Notes: generated by a model not told the origin, from the letters alone. Numbered from the stretch's first letter, positions 53,872-64,000 are shown. The stretch: DNA of 64,000 nucleotides from Acidobacteriaceae bacterium TAA 166 (GCA_000421065.1 ATWD01000001.1:620001-684000); one strand, 5' to 3'. Numbers and translations: made by a program.

Positions 53872-55610
53872 CTTTTACCGCATCCGCAGTCGGAGTTGGC
53901 GCGGGACATCCGATGGTTCAAGGCGACGCGCCAGATGCGCGGAGCAGCACGGGGAGCCTTCTGGAGACCCTCTGAGAATTCGGTCACAAGACGGGAGATT
54001 TAGTCCTTTACCATGAGGCAAGCGAGATCGAGGCAGAGGTAAAACGGCGCCTATAGAGGACATCATCAATACGACTGGATTAGACCGCGGCATACCTGGC
54101 TCGACGCAACCTGTCCTGTATACGTTGACCTCGGAGATGATCTGTTAGCGAAGCTGGAAATTTACGATGAATCCGGTTGCCATGTATTCGCCTCGTTGCG
54201 AGGCCACCGAGAGGGCGAGGTATTCACTGCGCCAGCCAAAGCCATAGCCGCGTTTACGCGACAGTTCTTCACGGCCTCTCCATTCAGGCGAGGGACGGTT
54301 CTTCTCTCAAAAGTTTGACAGATGGCGTGAACTGCTCGATGAGTGGCTGGGGCCGCCTTACGGGCGACGTTTAGGTCACAGATCCTGACTTTGATACTTA
54401 GGTGTAGGAGCTTGCAAACAGCTACATCTCTGCTCGCAAAAGGTACAGGTTCCTGCTCTAATTAGCTGACAATGAAGGCTCCATCCTGCTTGAATTAATC
54501 GGACAACGTGCTCACATTGTGGACGACAACTCAGGCGTTCAGGGTTTGTGCTCACTTTAAAGACAATAGTGGGCGATGTCGTAGCGGGATGCTGACCATC
54601 ATTGCGTGCTGAAGTTCCCGATCCCTCTCGTGTGAGAGTTTGACCGTGGACAAAGCGTGTATCTACGAGGCGTTGGCATTAAGCTAACGCGACCGCAGCT
54701 TCAAGAAATAGCAAACGTTGGGGATGACACATTGCCCGATGGCGGCATGCTGCTCGTGGGAAGGAACATCCTCTAACTGCGGTGGTCATCTTTGAGCGTG
54801 AATACGGCACGCTGATTCCTTAGCCGCCGAGTCAGTTCACGAAGCGAGGCAGCTACAGCCAGCCTTGGGCGAGTACTTGCCGTAGTGTTCGCCAGAGCAA
54901 CAGACCTTGAACGCTCCCGTTCGATTTTGTTTTTTGCCGCAATCGGAATAGATGGACGGCAGCTGGGCACGATGTGTTGGTAGTATTTGCCGAGGGCGGG
55001 CAGAAGGGAGATCTTTCAGGCTGGCACAGAGAAAACTCTGCGGACGTGTGTTCCGCGAAAGCCGCATAGCAATCCATCGGCAAGCTAAGAGCAGGAGCAG
55101 TAGGCTATGACGATGGCTGCGACCCTTCACGCATTTACTCTAACGCCTTCTGGTGCTGACAGCAATTCGTGGCCCCGGATAGAACATCTCCATCGATTTA
55201 ACGAAATATGAGGTCCTGCTGCATAGCAGTCTTCACGATGAACCACTAGGGCACGAAATGCGCGAATAATAAAGGCTGGGGGCGCCGCAAGAAGAATCGT
55301 CATCTGAAATATAGGGATGGCTTGTCTGGCCTGGAATTAGTCGACTCTTGCCCTAATAGTCTAGGAGCGCGTGAATGCCAAGCAAGCGGCGCGCAGATGC
55401 GTCTGCAAGGCTTCAGCGATGGGAAACGATGGAAGGATGGGAAGCTAATTTTACCGCCTCGGTCTTTATCTCAGTAATAGTATTCACGCGATAGTGGGAC
55501 AAGCAAACGTGAGAGGCCATGCCAAATGCGCTATGCGCGCTCGTAGGGGATGCTGACGCCGGGTTTGAGTACCAAGTCGCGCATTCGCTATTTCCCTCTC
55601 CATCTTTTAG
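53872..55610. other. Degraded region after the ICE
   Basis: No intact gene was recognised in about 1.7 kb. One plus-strand open stretch (about 54041-54318, no start codon) reads protein-like (AKLEIYDESGCHVFASLRG) and may be a decayed gene. Short minus-strand frames at 54773-55130 overlap each other and have no ribosome site. The region is probably the remains of the second element or of older insertions. Confidence 0.5.
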
Positions 55611-58600
55611 TTAGGCCCCACCCCTATTCTCACGATGCCGATAGGCTAAGTAAAAGCCAGCAGGCACAAGAAAAATAGTCAAGAATACAGACAGGCTCAG
55701 ACCGCCGATGAGCGCTTGCGCCAAGGGTGCGTAAGACTCGCTTCCCTCCCCCAACTTGAGTGCCATTGGCAGCAGACCAATCACCGTTGCGAGCGAAGTC
55801 ATCAGAATCGGACGCAGCCGCACTCTGCATGAGGTTGTGATTGCCTTGCGAACACTCATTCCCTCGCTAAGCAGATGCTTCGCAAACTCTACAATCAGGA
55901 TGCTATTGGAGAGTGCGATGCCGGCGAGCATCACGACACCCATCAAGGACATCACGTTCAGTGTTGTTCCCCAAAGCAGTAGAGAAAGAATGACGCCGAT
56001 GATGCCCGGAGGGAGTGCCAGCAGGATAATAAACGGATCGAGGAACGATCGAAACTGCGCCACAAGGATGAGGTAAAGAAGCGCAACAGAGAGCGTCAGG
56101 CCAATCGCGAAGCTGCGGAATGAAGCGTTCATCGAAGTGACGCTGCCGGCAAGTGAGACATCGATTCCATGCGGTGGATTCGACTCATCGACGATGGTCT
56201 GGATCTTCTTCGTGATCGCGCTCAGGTCTTCCGATTGAGGACGAACATAGATATCAAGGTTGCGTCGGATCTGCGTGTGATCCATCTCAGTGGGCGCGTT
56301 GAACTGCTCAATGTTCGCAACCATATCCAGTCGCGTCGGTTGAGTGATGTTGGCACCATGCAGAGGAATAGCTTTCAGATCTTCCAGTGACTTGATCTGG
56401 CCTTCTTTGTACATCACTGTGAGGAAATAATTATTGCCGCTGTTGGGGTCAATCCAAATGGACGGCGCAATCATCTGGTTCGAGGTCAACGCGGTGATAA
56501 TGTTCGATACGACCTCCTTTTCCGTGAGGCCAAGTTCACTCGCGCGCGTCCGATCCACAGAGATGCGAAGCGACGGATAGTCAATGTCCTGTGGGATATA
56601 AACGTCAGCGACACCGCGAATGCCGCGAAGCCGTGAAGCGATCTTCTGTGCTAGTCCAAAATCTGCGGTTACGTCGTTGCCGGTGATGCGGACATCGATG
56701 GGTGCAGGCGCGCCCATATTCAGAACACCGTCGACTAGACTTCCGGAAGAATAAAAGGTCTGAAGCTCAGGAATCTCTTTGGCGATGGTGGACTTCACCT
56801 CGTCGATATAGCGGAAGCTGCTCTCCTTGTGATCCGGAGAAAGCGCTACCTGGGTGAAGCCGGTGTGCATCGCTGCGTTCGGAGAAAAGAGCGCCGAAAA
56901 GCCTGGATCGACGCCAATGTTCGTTACGACGATTCCGAGGTCATGCTGCGATACGACGCGATGAACAATCTGCTCAATCCGCTCAGCTTCCCCTTCCGTC
57001 GCTCCCAGATTGGTACCCGATGGGGCTTTGAAGCTGATGACAAATTGCCCTGCATCCGTCCGGGGAAAGAAGGACAGCCCTAGAAAAGGCACAAGAAATA
57101 GTGAAAGCACAAATAGAATCCCAGCGATACTGAGTGTCTGCCAGGGTTTAACCAATACTTTCTCTACAAGATGGTCATAGCGGTGCAGTATCGCGTCAAA
57201 ATTGCGCGTGAATGCTGTGTTGAAACGTGCCCATAATCCGTGATGTTCCTGCTTCGGGTCCGCGGTGACAGCAGCTTCATCCTCTGCAGACTCGTGAACC
57301 ACTTCTCCGTGCGGGCTTTTGATGAACCGTGCGCAAAAGAGGGGGACGACGGTCAGCGCAACGAAGTAAGAAGCAAAAAGAGAGATCACCACGGCAAGCG
57401 CAAGTGCCGAAAACAAAAACTTGCTGACGCCGTAAAGCATGGTTACAGGGAAAAAGACCACGACGGTTGTAAGGGTGCCCGCAAGCACGGGAAGCGCTAC
57501 TTCCTTACCGCCTTTTTCCGCCGCTTCAGCGGGGGATTCGCCTTCTTCCAAATGCCTGAAGATGTTCTCCAGAACCACGACCGAGTTATCGATCAGCCGT
57601 GACAGTGCAAGCGCCAATCCGCCAAGCACCATGCTGTTCAATGAACTTCCGCTCAAGCGGAGTATGAAGAAGGTCGTCAGCAGCGAAAGTGGAATGGAAA
57701 AGAAGACCGCAACCGTGGCTCGCAAACTACCGAGGAAGATCAGGATCATGAGGCAGGTGAGAAACAGGCCGACGCCGCCTTCATGGATGAGTGTCTCGAT
57801 AGCGGTCTTCACAAAACGCGACTGATCGAATTCGACGTCCGTTTTAAGAGATGCTGGAACGTCCACCAGCTTCTTCAACGTGTCATTCACACCGTTCACG
57901 ATAGCGATCGTGTTGGAGTCACCTCCCTGCTTGAAGATGGGAAGATAGACGCCCCGTTGTCCGTTTACGCGAACGATGTTGTATTGCAGACCGAACGCAT
58001 CCTGCGGAGTTGCGACATCGCCCACGCGAACCGGAGACTGCCCGACCATCTTGAGAGGAACCTGTGCGATGTCACTTGCACCCTTCAGCATCGAGTTCGT
58101 GTAGATGTTGTAGTCATAGCGACCGATCTGCACATCGCCGGCAGGCAGGATGACGTTCGCATCGTTGACCGAGCGAACCACATCCATGGGGCTCAGTTGG
58201 TTCGCTTCTAACTTGTATGGGTCGGCGTAGAGCATAATCTGCCGCCAACGCCCTCCAAAAGGCTGTGTAACCGATGCTCCGGCCACGCTCGCAAGCTGAT
58301 TACGAACAAAGTTTTGCCCCACATCCTTCAACGTGCTTTCGTTGAGGCCGGAACCGCTCAGCGTGACAAGCGCCACAGGCGTACTCGCCGCGTCTTGTTT
58401 CAGAACAATGGGCGGATAAGTTCCCGGAGGCATGTCGCGAAGATCGCTGCTGGCGAGAGACGAGATGCTGGCCGCATCGGCATCGGGGTTGGTGCCCGCA
58501 CGGAAGTAGACCTTGATCAACGACACGCCCGGAAGCGAGCGCGAGTCCATATGGTCAATCCCCGCCGCCAGCGTGAACTGACGCTCCAGGTGGTAGGTGA

Positions 58601-58781
58601 TATTGGTTTCAATTTGCTGAGGCGGCATACCGGAATAGAAAGTAGCCACCGCCACGACTGGCAGGTCGACAGAAGGAAACATATCGACAGGCATGTCTCC
58701 AACGCTGACTGTACCGAGGATCATGACCACGAGGCACAGCACAACGATCAGGTAAGGGTTACGGATGGAGAATCCTGACAT
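55611..58781 (-). CDS. RND family efflux permease, second system
   Basis: A 1056-residue RND pump with both six-helix repeats (start MSGFSIRNPYLIVVLCLVVM). The periplasmic porter segments are normal (VATFYSGMPPQQIETNITYH). TM4 reads LALSRLIDNSVVVLENIFRH, where the usual second aspartate of the proton relay is Asn. This variant is common in my memory of acidobacterial RND proteins and differs from the first pump here (VDDATVTIEN). The gene lies 24 bp after the adaptor gene. The substrate is unknown. Confidence 0.93.
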   Translation of the reverse strand: MSGFSIRNPYLIVVLCLVVMILGTVSVGDMPVDMFPSVDLPVVAVATFYSGMPPQQIETNITYHLERQFTLAAGIDHMDSRSLPGVSLIKVYFRAGTNPDADAASISSLASSDLRDMPPGTYPPIVLKQDAASTPVALVTLSGSGLNESTLKDVGQNFVRNQLASVAGASVTQPFGGRWRQIMLYADPYKLEANQLSPMDVVRSVNDANVILPAGDVQIGRYDYNIYTNSMLKGASDIAQVPLKMVGQSPVRVGDVATPQDAFGLQYNIVRVNGQRGVYLPIFKQGGDSNTIAIVNGVNDTLKKLVDVPASLKTDVEFDQSRFVKTAIETLIHEGGVGLFLTCLMILIFLGSLRATVAVFFSIPLSLLTTFFILRLSGSSLNSMVLGGLALALSRLIDNSVVVLENIFRHLEEGESPAEAAEKGGKEVALPVLAGTLTTVVVFFPVTMLYGVSKFLFSALALAVVISLFASYFVALTVVPLFCARFIKSPHGEVVHESAEDEAAVTADPKQEHHGLWARFNTAFTRNFDAILHRYDHLVEKVLVKPWQTLSIAGILFVLSLFLVPFLGLSFFPRTDAGQFVISFKAPSGTNLGATEGEAERIEQIVHRVVSQHDLGIVVTNIGVDPGFSALFSPNAAMHTGFTQVALSPDHKESSFRYIDEVKSTIAKEIPELQTFYSSGSLVDGVLNMGAPAPIDVRITGNDVTADFGLAQKIASRLRGIRGVADVYIPQDIDYPSLRISVDRTRASELGLTEKEVVSNIITALTSNQMIAPSIWIDPNSGNNYFLTVMYKEGQIKSLEDLKAIPLHGANITQPTRLDMVANIEQFNAPTEMDHTQIRRNLDIYVRPQSEDLSAITKKIQTIVDESNPPHGIDVSLAGSVTSMNASFRSFAIGLTLSVALLYLILVAQFRSFLDPFIILLALPPGIIGVILSLLLWGTTLNVMSLMGVVMLAGIALSNSILIVEFAKHLLSEGMSVRKAITTSCRVRLRPILMTSLATVIGLLPMALKLGEGSESYAPLAQALIGGLSLSVFLTIFLVPAGFYLAYRHRENRGGA

Positions 58782-58805
58782 CTTCCTTCGTGCTTCCTTT
58801 CCGGC

Positions 58806-60011
58806 TTAGTTCTTCGTGGAGGATTCATACGCAGCAGGCTGTGCATCGACCTTTTGCCCGTCAGATATACCGGTGTGTCGCCCAACAATGACTTTGTCGC
58901 CGCTCTGGAGGCCAGAAAGAATCTCGATGCGGCTTGAGGTTTGAAGGCCAACCTTGATCGTGGCCAGGTGTACGATGCCATCTCGAACGAGATAGGCCTG
59001 CTGCACACTCGTGCCGATACCATCGACTGCATCCAGGGGCACACTCAATGCCGCAGCGTGATTTGCTAAATGGAGATGCACCTCAGCGTACATACCTGGA
59101 ACCAGCGATCCATCAGTGTTAGGAACATCCACCTCGGTGTCCATGGTGCGCGTGGCCATCTGTACGGAATCCGCATATCGCGCGATCTTTCCTTGCAGCT
59201 TGCGGCCGGTACTTGCTATCTCTACATCCACCAGTTGGCCATCGCGAATTTCAGCCACGTCGGCTACCGGCACCGGCAATACCAGCCGTAGCAAGTTATT
59301 CTGCGCGAGCTTCACCACTGGCATTGCCTGCGTCTGCGACGAGATGCCCGCCTGAATCATCGAGCCCGTGTTTGCATAGCGCTTTGTCACCACCCCATCG
59401 AACGGGGCGCGAATGGTAGCGTACTGCATCATGGCCGTAGCGCGGGAGTATTCGGAGTCCGCCTGCAACTTATTCTGCTCGGCTGCCTTCAGCGCTGAGA
59501 TCATGCTTGCCAACTGGGCTGCCGCTTCAAGATGCCGCGACTGAGCCACGTCGATCTCCTGTTTAGGCACCAGGCCTTTGTCGCGTTTGGCGACATCCGC
59601 AATACGCTGGAACGACAGCAAGGCGATATCCGCCCCCGCTTGCGTGCGTCGAATGGCGGCCTGCGCCGTGGTGACATTTGCTTCCGCAGCGGCAACGCCG
59701 GCCATGGCCTTTGCGACGTCATCCTGAATCTCGGGAACTTCAAGTGTGGCGATCACAGCATTCCTGCGAACGTGAGTGCCGATATCTACGTTGATATCTT
59801 TCACATATCCCGCGACCTTCGCCATCACATCGACTTCCTGAAATGGACGAAATTCAGCGCTTAAGACAAGGTTGTTCTCAAGGCGCGCAGGCTCAGCGGT
59901 TGCGACCGGAACCGTAGGCACGGGTGCAGCCGTGGGAGACGGCGATTTGCAACCCTGTATGAAGGCGGAGATCGTGAAAATTCCAACGACTGATGACATT
60001 CTGAGATGCAC
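58806..60011 (-). CDS. RND membrane fusion protein, second system
   Basis: A 401-residue adaptor lipoprotein: lipobox SAFIQGC near residue 20, lipoyl halves (FQEVDVMAKVAGYVKDINVD and IRAPFDGVVTKRYANTGSMI), an alanine-rich coiled coil and a barrel domain. It couples the permease to the TolC-like channel. Start at GTG 60011 with AAAGG upstream, or ATG 59999. It lies 14 bp after the channel gene. Confidence 0.92.
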   Translation of the reverse strand: MHLRMSSVVGIFTISAFIQGCKSPSPTAAPVPTVPVATAEPARLENNLVLSAEFRPFQEVDVMAKVAGYVKDINVDIGTHVRRNAVIATLEVPEIQDDVAKAMAGVAAAEANVTTAQAAIRRTQAGADIALLSFQRIADVAKRDKGLVPKQEIDVAQSRHLEAAAQLASMISALKAAEQNKLQADSEYSRATAMMQYATIRAPFDGVVTKRYANTGSMIQAGISSQTQAMPVVKLAQNNLLRLVLPVPVADVAEIRDGQLVDVEIASTGRKLQGKIARYADSVQMATRTMDTEVDVPNTDGSLVPGMYAEVHLHLANHAAALSVPLDAVDGIGTSVQQAYLVRDGIVHLATIKVGLQTSSRIEILSGLQSGDKVIVGRHTGISDGQKVDAQPAAYESSTKN

Positions 60012-60025
60012 GGCAGCGTAGCCTT

Positions 60026-61333
60026 TCAGTTCAAAAGTCCAGATGCAAAATCGAGTTCAGCGCGACGCGTGAAATAGGTGTAGATCGCATCGGCGGCAGT
60101 GATCTCCGCGGACGTTTCGTTCAGTTGCGCTTCATTGAGCTCCACAATATTGCCCAGTCCTGCTTCGTAGCGGTCCTGCGCAAGACGAAGGGCTTCTTTG
60201 CCCTGAGCAACAAGGCGCGCGGTGACATCGAGACTTCGGTAAGCCTCGTCTGCGCGATACCATGCGTCGCGCACCTGTTCGTTCACCTGCAGGCGAACCT
60301 CTTCGACATCTCGTGTGCGCGCTGAAGCTTCGAGCTCCGCCTCTTCTCGGCGGGCATTGAAGAGATTCCCATTAAAGATGGGAATATTGAGATTAAAGCC
60401 AACGCCGGCATAGCTATCACGCAATGTGTGGTCGTGGTAAGGGATTTCACCCCCTGTGGCTAATACGTTGAGCGTCGGATAGCTAAGACGCTTCTCGGCG
60501 AGCGCAAATTCATGTGCGGCGGATTGCTGCGCCTGTATTGCACTCAGGTCAGCACGTTGCGTTTGAGCCTGCTGCTGAAGCGCATCTGGCGAAGGAGGAA
60601 GCGCCTCGGCCGACGCGGATGGCTCACTCAAAGCTGCCGTAATTGGCAACGATTGACCCATCGCTGTGGCAAGACGCGATCGCTGCTGTGCCACGGTGCT
60701 CTGCGCTCGGACGACCGCGAGATCGGCTTCGCTTTCGAGAACATTTGCAAAGTTCACGTCGAGCGTGGAACGCAGTTCGCTCTGTGCCATAGCAGCAAGT
60801 TGACGAGAGATAAGATGACGATTTGCCTGGGCTGCCTGGGCAGCTCGCAGGACCGCTTCGGCTCCCAATGTCTGGTAGTACGCCTCGCGCACATTGAGAC
60901 GAACCTGCGCTTTCGTAAGCGTTGCCATATCGTTTTGCGCGGTGGCAGTATATCGAGCGTTTCCTATGAGAGCGCTTGTTCGACCAAAGTCAGTCACAAG
61001 CTGTGTGAGATTACCTCCATACGCAAAACGATCCGAGATCGCCGAGGTCGTAATGTTGCCAGCCGCCGTCGATGCCCCGGTATCGGCGACGAGCACACCA
61101 CTGGCATTGAAGGCGACCATGGGCATGTAGCCGGAACGCTCTTCACGAATCCGCTGTGCCGAGGCGCGCGTTCGTAATTGAGCTGCCAATAGACGAGGCT
61201 GGTTCGCGATCGCGGCAGCCTCAGCCTGATCGATGGTCAAGGCTGAGGCTGCAGCAACGGGAGCAGACTGCGCTTGCGAAAAAACTGAAGACAGGAGGAA
61301 TCCCGCTGTGATCAGTGTCCGGCGAATGATCAT
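60026..61333 (-). CDS. TolC-family outer-membrane channel
   Basis: A 435-residue TolC-type channel with a signal peptide (TAGFLLSSVFSQAQS). Two repeats of long helices follow (LTIDQAEAAAIANQPRLLAA; ...RRAELDFASGLLN at the end) and the hairpin AEAVLRAAQAAQANRHLISR. Unlike the first operon, this channel has no lipobox and comes before the adaptor and permease genes. Confidence 0.92.
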   Translation of the reverse strand: MIIRRTLITAGFLLSSVFSQAQSAPVAAASALTIDQAEAAAIANQPRLLAAQLRTRASAQRIREERSGYMPMVAFNASGVLVADTGASTAAGNITTSAISDRFAYGGNLTQLVTDFGRTSALIGNARYTATAQNDMATLTKAQVRLNVREAYYQTLGAEAVLRAAQAAQANRHLISRQLAAMAQSELRSTLDVNFANVLESEADLAVVRAQSTVAQQRSRLATAMGQSLPITAALSEPSASAEALPPSPDALQQQAQTQRADLSAIQAQQSAAHEFALAEKRLSYPTLNVLATGGEIPYHDHTLRDSYAGVGFNLNIPIFNGNLFNARREEAELEASARTRDVEEVRLQVNEQVRDAWYRADEAYRSLDVTARLVAQGKEALRLAQDRYEAGLGNIVELNEAQLNETSAEITAADAIYTYFTRRAELDFASGLLN

Positions 61334-61340
61334 CCGTCAA

Positions 61341-62111
61341 TCACCGTTCAATCGAGGCCTGCTGCGTAGGCAGCACCTCGAGAAGGGCCGTGGTGCTCTT
61401 CCACAGCTTTGGTGATCCATGGGAAGAAACAAGCGTCAGCGTAGAAGGATTGGAAGAGGTCCCGCGCTCGTTCAGAGAGACGTCTCCAAAGCCATAGGCG
61501 CCGCATGCTGAGGCGGAGTAAAGCGCAACTGAAACTTCGACGTCGCTACCATCGCAATCTCCAGAGGCAATAAGATGTGCGAATACGCCACCGTGCTTGT
61601 TATAAGCAACCACATCACCGTCTATATTTCGAACTTCAGATTGAGAGGGTACAAGCTGATCGCCACCAATTTGCGTAAGTGTGCCCAAAGGGTCCATATC
61701 GCTTGCCTGCGGCTTCTTTGCGTCCCAGCTCGCAATAGGGGACGCAATGGCGCGAACGGTGACACTCAAAGGAAAAGATCGGTCTTTGGACTGTATAGTG
61801 TCGAAGTGGACGGACAGCGCTGAGGCCTGCTGATGAGCATAGGGAGTCTTATCATAGGTAAAGCCGCTGGCAGCGATGACATGACCGATGACATGGGCCC
61901 CCGAAGGGATTATTTCTCCTCCAGGAAGCTCGACCTTCTGAATTGTCTTTGCCTGAACCACATCCCCCGGCTTCGCGTGATCCGCTGCGACGGACTGGGT
62001 AAAGACGATCGGTAGGGTTGTCGGAGCCGTAAGGGGCGAAGTTGAAGAGCTTTGGGCAAACGCTGCAGATGACAATAGCACCAGCGCAGATAGGACGCGT
62101 GCAGGGAACAT
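61341..62111 (-). CDS. Secreted protein of unknown function
   Basis: A 256-residue exported protein: signal peptide MFPARVLSALVLLSSAAFAQ, then beta-rich sequence with VVQAKTIQKVELPGGEIIPS and GAHVIGHVIAASG. This resembles the bacterial conjugation TrbI-like or SAF-like beta domain seen in acidobacterial secreted proteins; no enzyme motif is visible. GGAGGTTTT precedes ATG 62111. It is the first gene of the second RND operon, 7 bp before the TolC gene. Confidence 0.7.
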   Translation of the reverse strand: MFPARVLSALVLLSSAAFAQSSSTSPLTAPTTLPIVFTQSVAADHAKPGDVVQAKTIQKVELPGGEIIPSGAHVIGHVIAASGFTYDKTPYAHQQASALSVHFDTIQSKDRSFPLSVTVRAIASPIASWDAKKPQASDMDPLGTLTQIGGDQLVPSQSEVRNIDGDVVAYNKHGGVFAHLIASGDCDGSDVEVSVALYSASACGAYGFGDVSLNERGTSSNPSTLTLVSSHGSPKLWKSTTALLEVLPTQQASIER

Positions 62112-62258
62112 AAAACCTCCGGCCAGGCTGAATCCTGTTGAACGGAGTTGACCATTTTTGCTTCTTACATACCCCTTACAAATACCTGACATCGATCCAT
62201 GGAGGCTTGTCGAAGCGTGACAAGCTGCGAAATCATACAGTTGGGGAGAGCTCCTATC

Positions 62259-62951
62259 GTGCAGATGCGGCCGAAGATTCTCGTTATCGAAGACGACAGG
62301 AAACTGTCGACCGCACTCGTTTCCGGCATCGAAGCCGCAGGTTACGAAGTGCTAGCCGCAAATAGCGCAGAAGAAGGCTTCTTCATCGTGCATCGCGTTC
62401 AACCCGACCTTTTACTTCTGGACCTGACGCTACCCAATCGAAATGGATTGGATATCCTGCAGCAGATACGCAGAGAGGGGATTGATGTGCGAGTTCTCAT
62501 TCTCACCTCCCACAACACCATTGACGACCGTGTCGCCGGCTTGAAGACCGGAGCCGATGACTACATGGGCAAACCTTTCTCCTTCCCTGAGCTGCTCGCG
62601 CGCATAGAAGCTTTGCTGAGGCGCATTCTTCCTCCTGTGACGCCGCAGGCAATCAAGGTCAGCGACCTTGTACTTGACACTCAAGCGCGAACGGCGGCAC
62701 GAGGTGAATCGAAGCTGGACCTCACTGCAAGGGAGTTTGACCTTCTGCTCTATCTGGCGGAAAACCGTGGAAGGACCGTCTCGCGCGAGATGCTGGCCCG
62801 CGATGTATGGCGGGAGACATCGCGATACACCCCGATCGACAACGTGATCGACGTTCAAATGACACGCCTTCGCAGAAAGATCGACGACCCCTTTCCCATT
62901 AAGCTTCTTCAAACCATCCGCGGGATCGGATTTACCCTCAGGGAGCCATAA
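62259..62951 (+). CDS. OmpR-family response regulator, second system
   Basis: A 230-residue regulator: receiver KILVIEDDRKLSTALVSG, phospho-acceptor Asp in DLLLLDLTLPNRNGLDIL, Lys in DDYMGKPFSFPELL; winged HTH LTAREFDLLLYLAENRGRTV and VDVQMTRLRRKIDDPF-like sequence near the end. GTG 62259 with GGGGAG eight bases upstream is preferred over ATG 62265. It is divergent from the RND operon and probably controls it. Confidence 0.93.
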   Translation: MQMRPKILVIEDDRKLSTALVSGIEAAGYEVLAANSAEEGFFIVHRVQPDLLLLDLTLPNRNGLDILQQIRREGIDVRVLILTSHNTIDDRVAGLKTGADDYMGKPFSFPELLARIEALLRRILPPVTPQAIKVSDLVLDTQARTAARGESKLDLTAREFDLLLYLAENRGRTVSREMLARDVWRETSRYTPIDNVIDVQMTRLRRKIDDPFPIKLLQTIRGIGFTLREP

Positions 62952-62952
62952 T

Positions 62953-64000
62953 TTGCGCATTCCAGCCTCGTCAAGCATTCGATCACGGCTGACTTTATGG
63001 TATGTCTGCGTCTTAGCCATCCTCCTGCTGGTTTACGCTGCGATCGTCTTTGTCTTTCAGTACGCCACGCTCACGAGCCAGCTCTTTCACGACGAAGTGC
63101 AAGACATTGTCACCGTTGAAGGCTTACTCTACTTCGACACGCATGGCACCTTGCAGTTGAGACAGGACTATTATTCGCGCCCTCAATCGCATCTGCTCCT
63201 TGATCGCATGATGGAGGTTCGCACTCAGTCCGGCAGAGTGCTGTACAGAAGCAATACATTGCACGGGTTCCCACTCGGTGGCACCAACAAGCCAAATGAA
63301 GGCGATACAGGCTTTAATGAACGAGTTATCCGCCTCGAAGACGGACGGCATGTCTTCGTTGTCAGCCATATCCATCAGATGGATGGCCAAACACTATTGA
63401 TCCGGCTTGGATACAGTTTGGTGCCGCTGCGCGACCGCATGGAGAAGTTTCTTCTGCTCCTGTTGATCGCTTTACCTGTGGCTATTGCGCTCGCGGCTTT
63501 TGCAGGCCACGCAATTGCGAGGCGCGCTTTGCGACCGTTGGAGGAGATGACCGCACGGGCGCAAGGCATTACTGCCGACAATCTCAGCGACCGGCTGACA
63601 ATCACGAATCCTGATGACGAACTCGGTCACATGGCGTCCGTCTTCAATCACCTGCTCGAAAGGCTCGACCAGGCGTTCCATCAGCTGCAACGATTCACCG
63701 CAGATGCGGCTCACGAACTAAGAACTCCTCTAGCATCTTTGAGAGCTGTGGGGGAGGTAGCCTTGGAAAAAAATGGCGATACGGAGAGTTACCGTGAAGC
63801 GCTCAGCAGCATCCTCGAAGAAACAAGTCGGTTAAATGAAACAGTCAACAGCCTCCTCCTCCTTGCCCGAGCTGAGGTCATCCACAGCAACTCGGGCGCC
63901 GATGTCTTCTCTCTCGCTGAGTTGGTCAACGAAGTATTGGCATTGCTTGGCGTCTTGACCGACGAGCGCCATATTGATGTGATTCAAGAAAACCTGAATG
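62953..64000 (+). CDS. Sensor histidine kinase, 5' part
   Basis: A kinase that runs off the window after 349 codons. TTG 62953 overlaps nothing and lies one base after the regulator stop, with AGGGAG upstream. It has two TM helices (TLWYVCVLAILLLVYAAIVF and FLLLLLIALPVAIALAAFAG) around a 120-residue periplasmic sensor, HAMP (RALRPLEEMTARAQGI) and the H box FTADAAHELRTPLASLRA. The catalytic ATPase domain is only begun. It pairs with the regulator at 62259; the heavy-metal or envelope-stress sensor type is a guess from layout. Confidence 0.92.
   Translation, partial: MRIPASSSIRSRLTLWYVCVLAILLLVYAAIVFVFQYATLTSQLFHDEVQDIVTVEGLLYFDTHGTLQLRQDYYSRPQSHLLLDRMMEVRTQSGRVLYRSNTLHGFPLGGTNKPNEGDTGFNERVIRLEDGRHVFVVSHIHQMDGQTLLIRLGYSLVPLRDRMEKFLLLLLIALPVAIALAAFAGHAIARRALRPLEEMTARAQGITADNLSDRLTITNPDDELGHMASVFNHLLERLDQAFHQLQRFTADAAHELRTPLASLRAVGEVALEKNGDTESYREALSSILEETSRLNETVNSLLLLARAEVIHSNSGADVFSLAELVNEVLALLGVLTDERHIDVIQENLN

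Overview
The window reads as chromosomal DNA of an Acidobacteriota bacterium, probably of the Terriglobus/Granulicella/Edaphobacter type. This is inferred from the acidobacterial VWFA-related protein, the nuoB and glnD-PII-amtB neighbourhood and the RND operons; no rRNA marker is present. A 38.2-kb integrative conjugative element (ICE) sits at a tRNA-Asp gene, with ordinary chromosome on both sides.

Left chromosome (1-15,233): the 5' part of nuoB, a nitrogen-control cluster (amtB, PII, glnD; all minus), a small conserved protein, a secreted esterase, gmhA, a TlpA-like thioredoxin gene broken by two frameshifts, a lipoprotein, and a three-gene RND efflux operon with a perfect palindromic operator and an ArsR-type regulator.

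ICE (15,266-53,441): it is bounded by an exact 47-bp direct repeat that starts at the anticodon loop of tRNA-Asp(GTC). Its left end holds a tyrosine integrase and an excisionase. Cargo follows: a LysR regulator, a 53-aa zinc-ribbon protein, a two-component system, a VWFA protein and an outer-membrane protein. A plasmid-type maintenance block has ParB, a DUF6908-like protein and an ArdC-like protein. The transfer genes are a MobF relaxase, a VirD4 coupling protein, accessory proteins, a RepB-type primase, SSB, and VirB11-8-6-5-10-9-4-3-2, read from right to left. A divergent promoter with an inverted-repeat operator separates the virB operon from a truncated XRE regulator and a HigBA pair.

The most unusual part is 46,725-50,232. 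A candidate structured RNA precedes a class-1 UG/Abi-like reverse transcriptase with a YMDD centre, which is coupled to a family A DNA polymerase. Two frame changes interrupt this operon: a +1 change exactly at the RT stop codon (ATT TAG C) and a -1 change on a G_GGG_GGG heptamer in the polymerase gene. They are either recoding signals, sequencing errors or decay. The module is followed by a degenerate second copy of the higA 3' end, as if it had been inserted there. Next to it, on the opposite strand, a Phd-type antitoxin is coupled to a PD-(D/E)XK plus P-loop NTPase protein. Together these look like a defence island at the right end of the ICE.

Right chromosome (53,442-64,000): a decayed integrase fragment from a second, related element, about 1.7 kb of degraded DNA, a second RND operon (RND, MFP, TolC and a secreted protein; minus), and a divergent OmpR-type two-component system whose kinase runs off the window.
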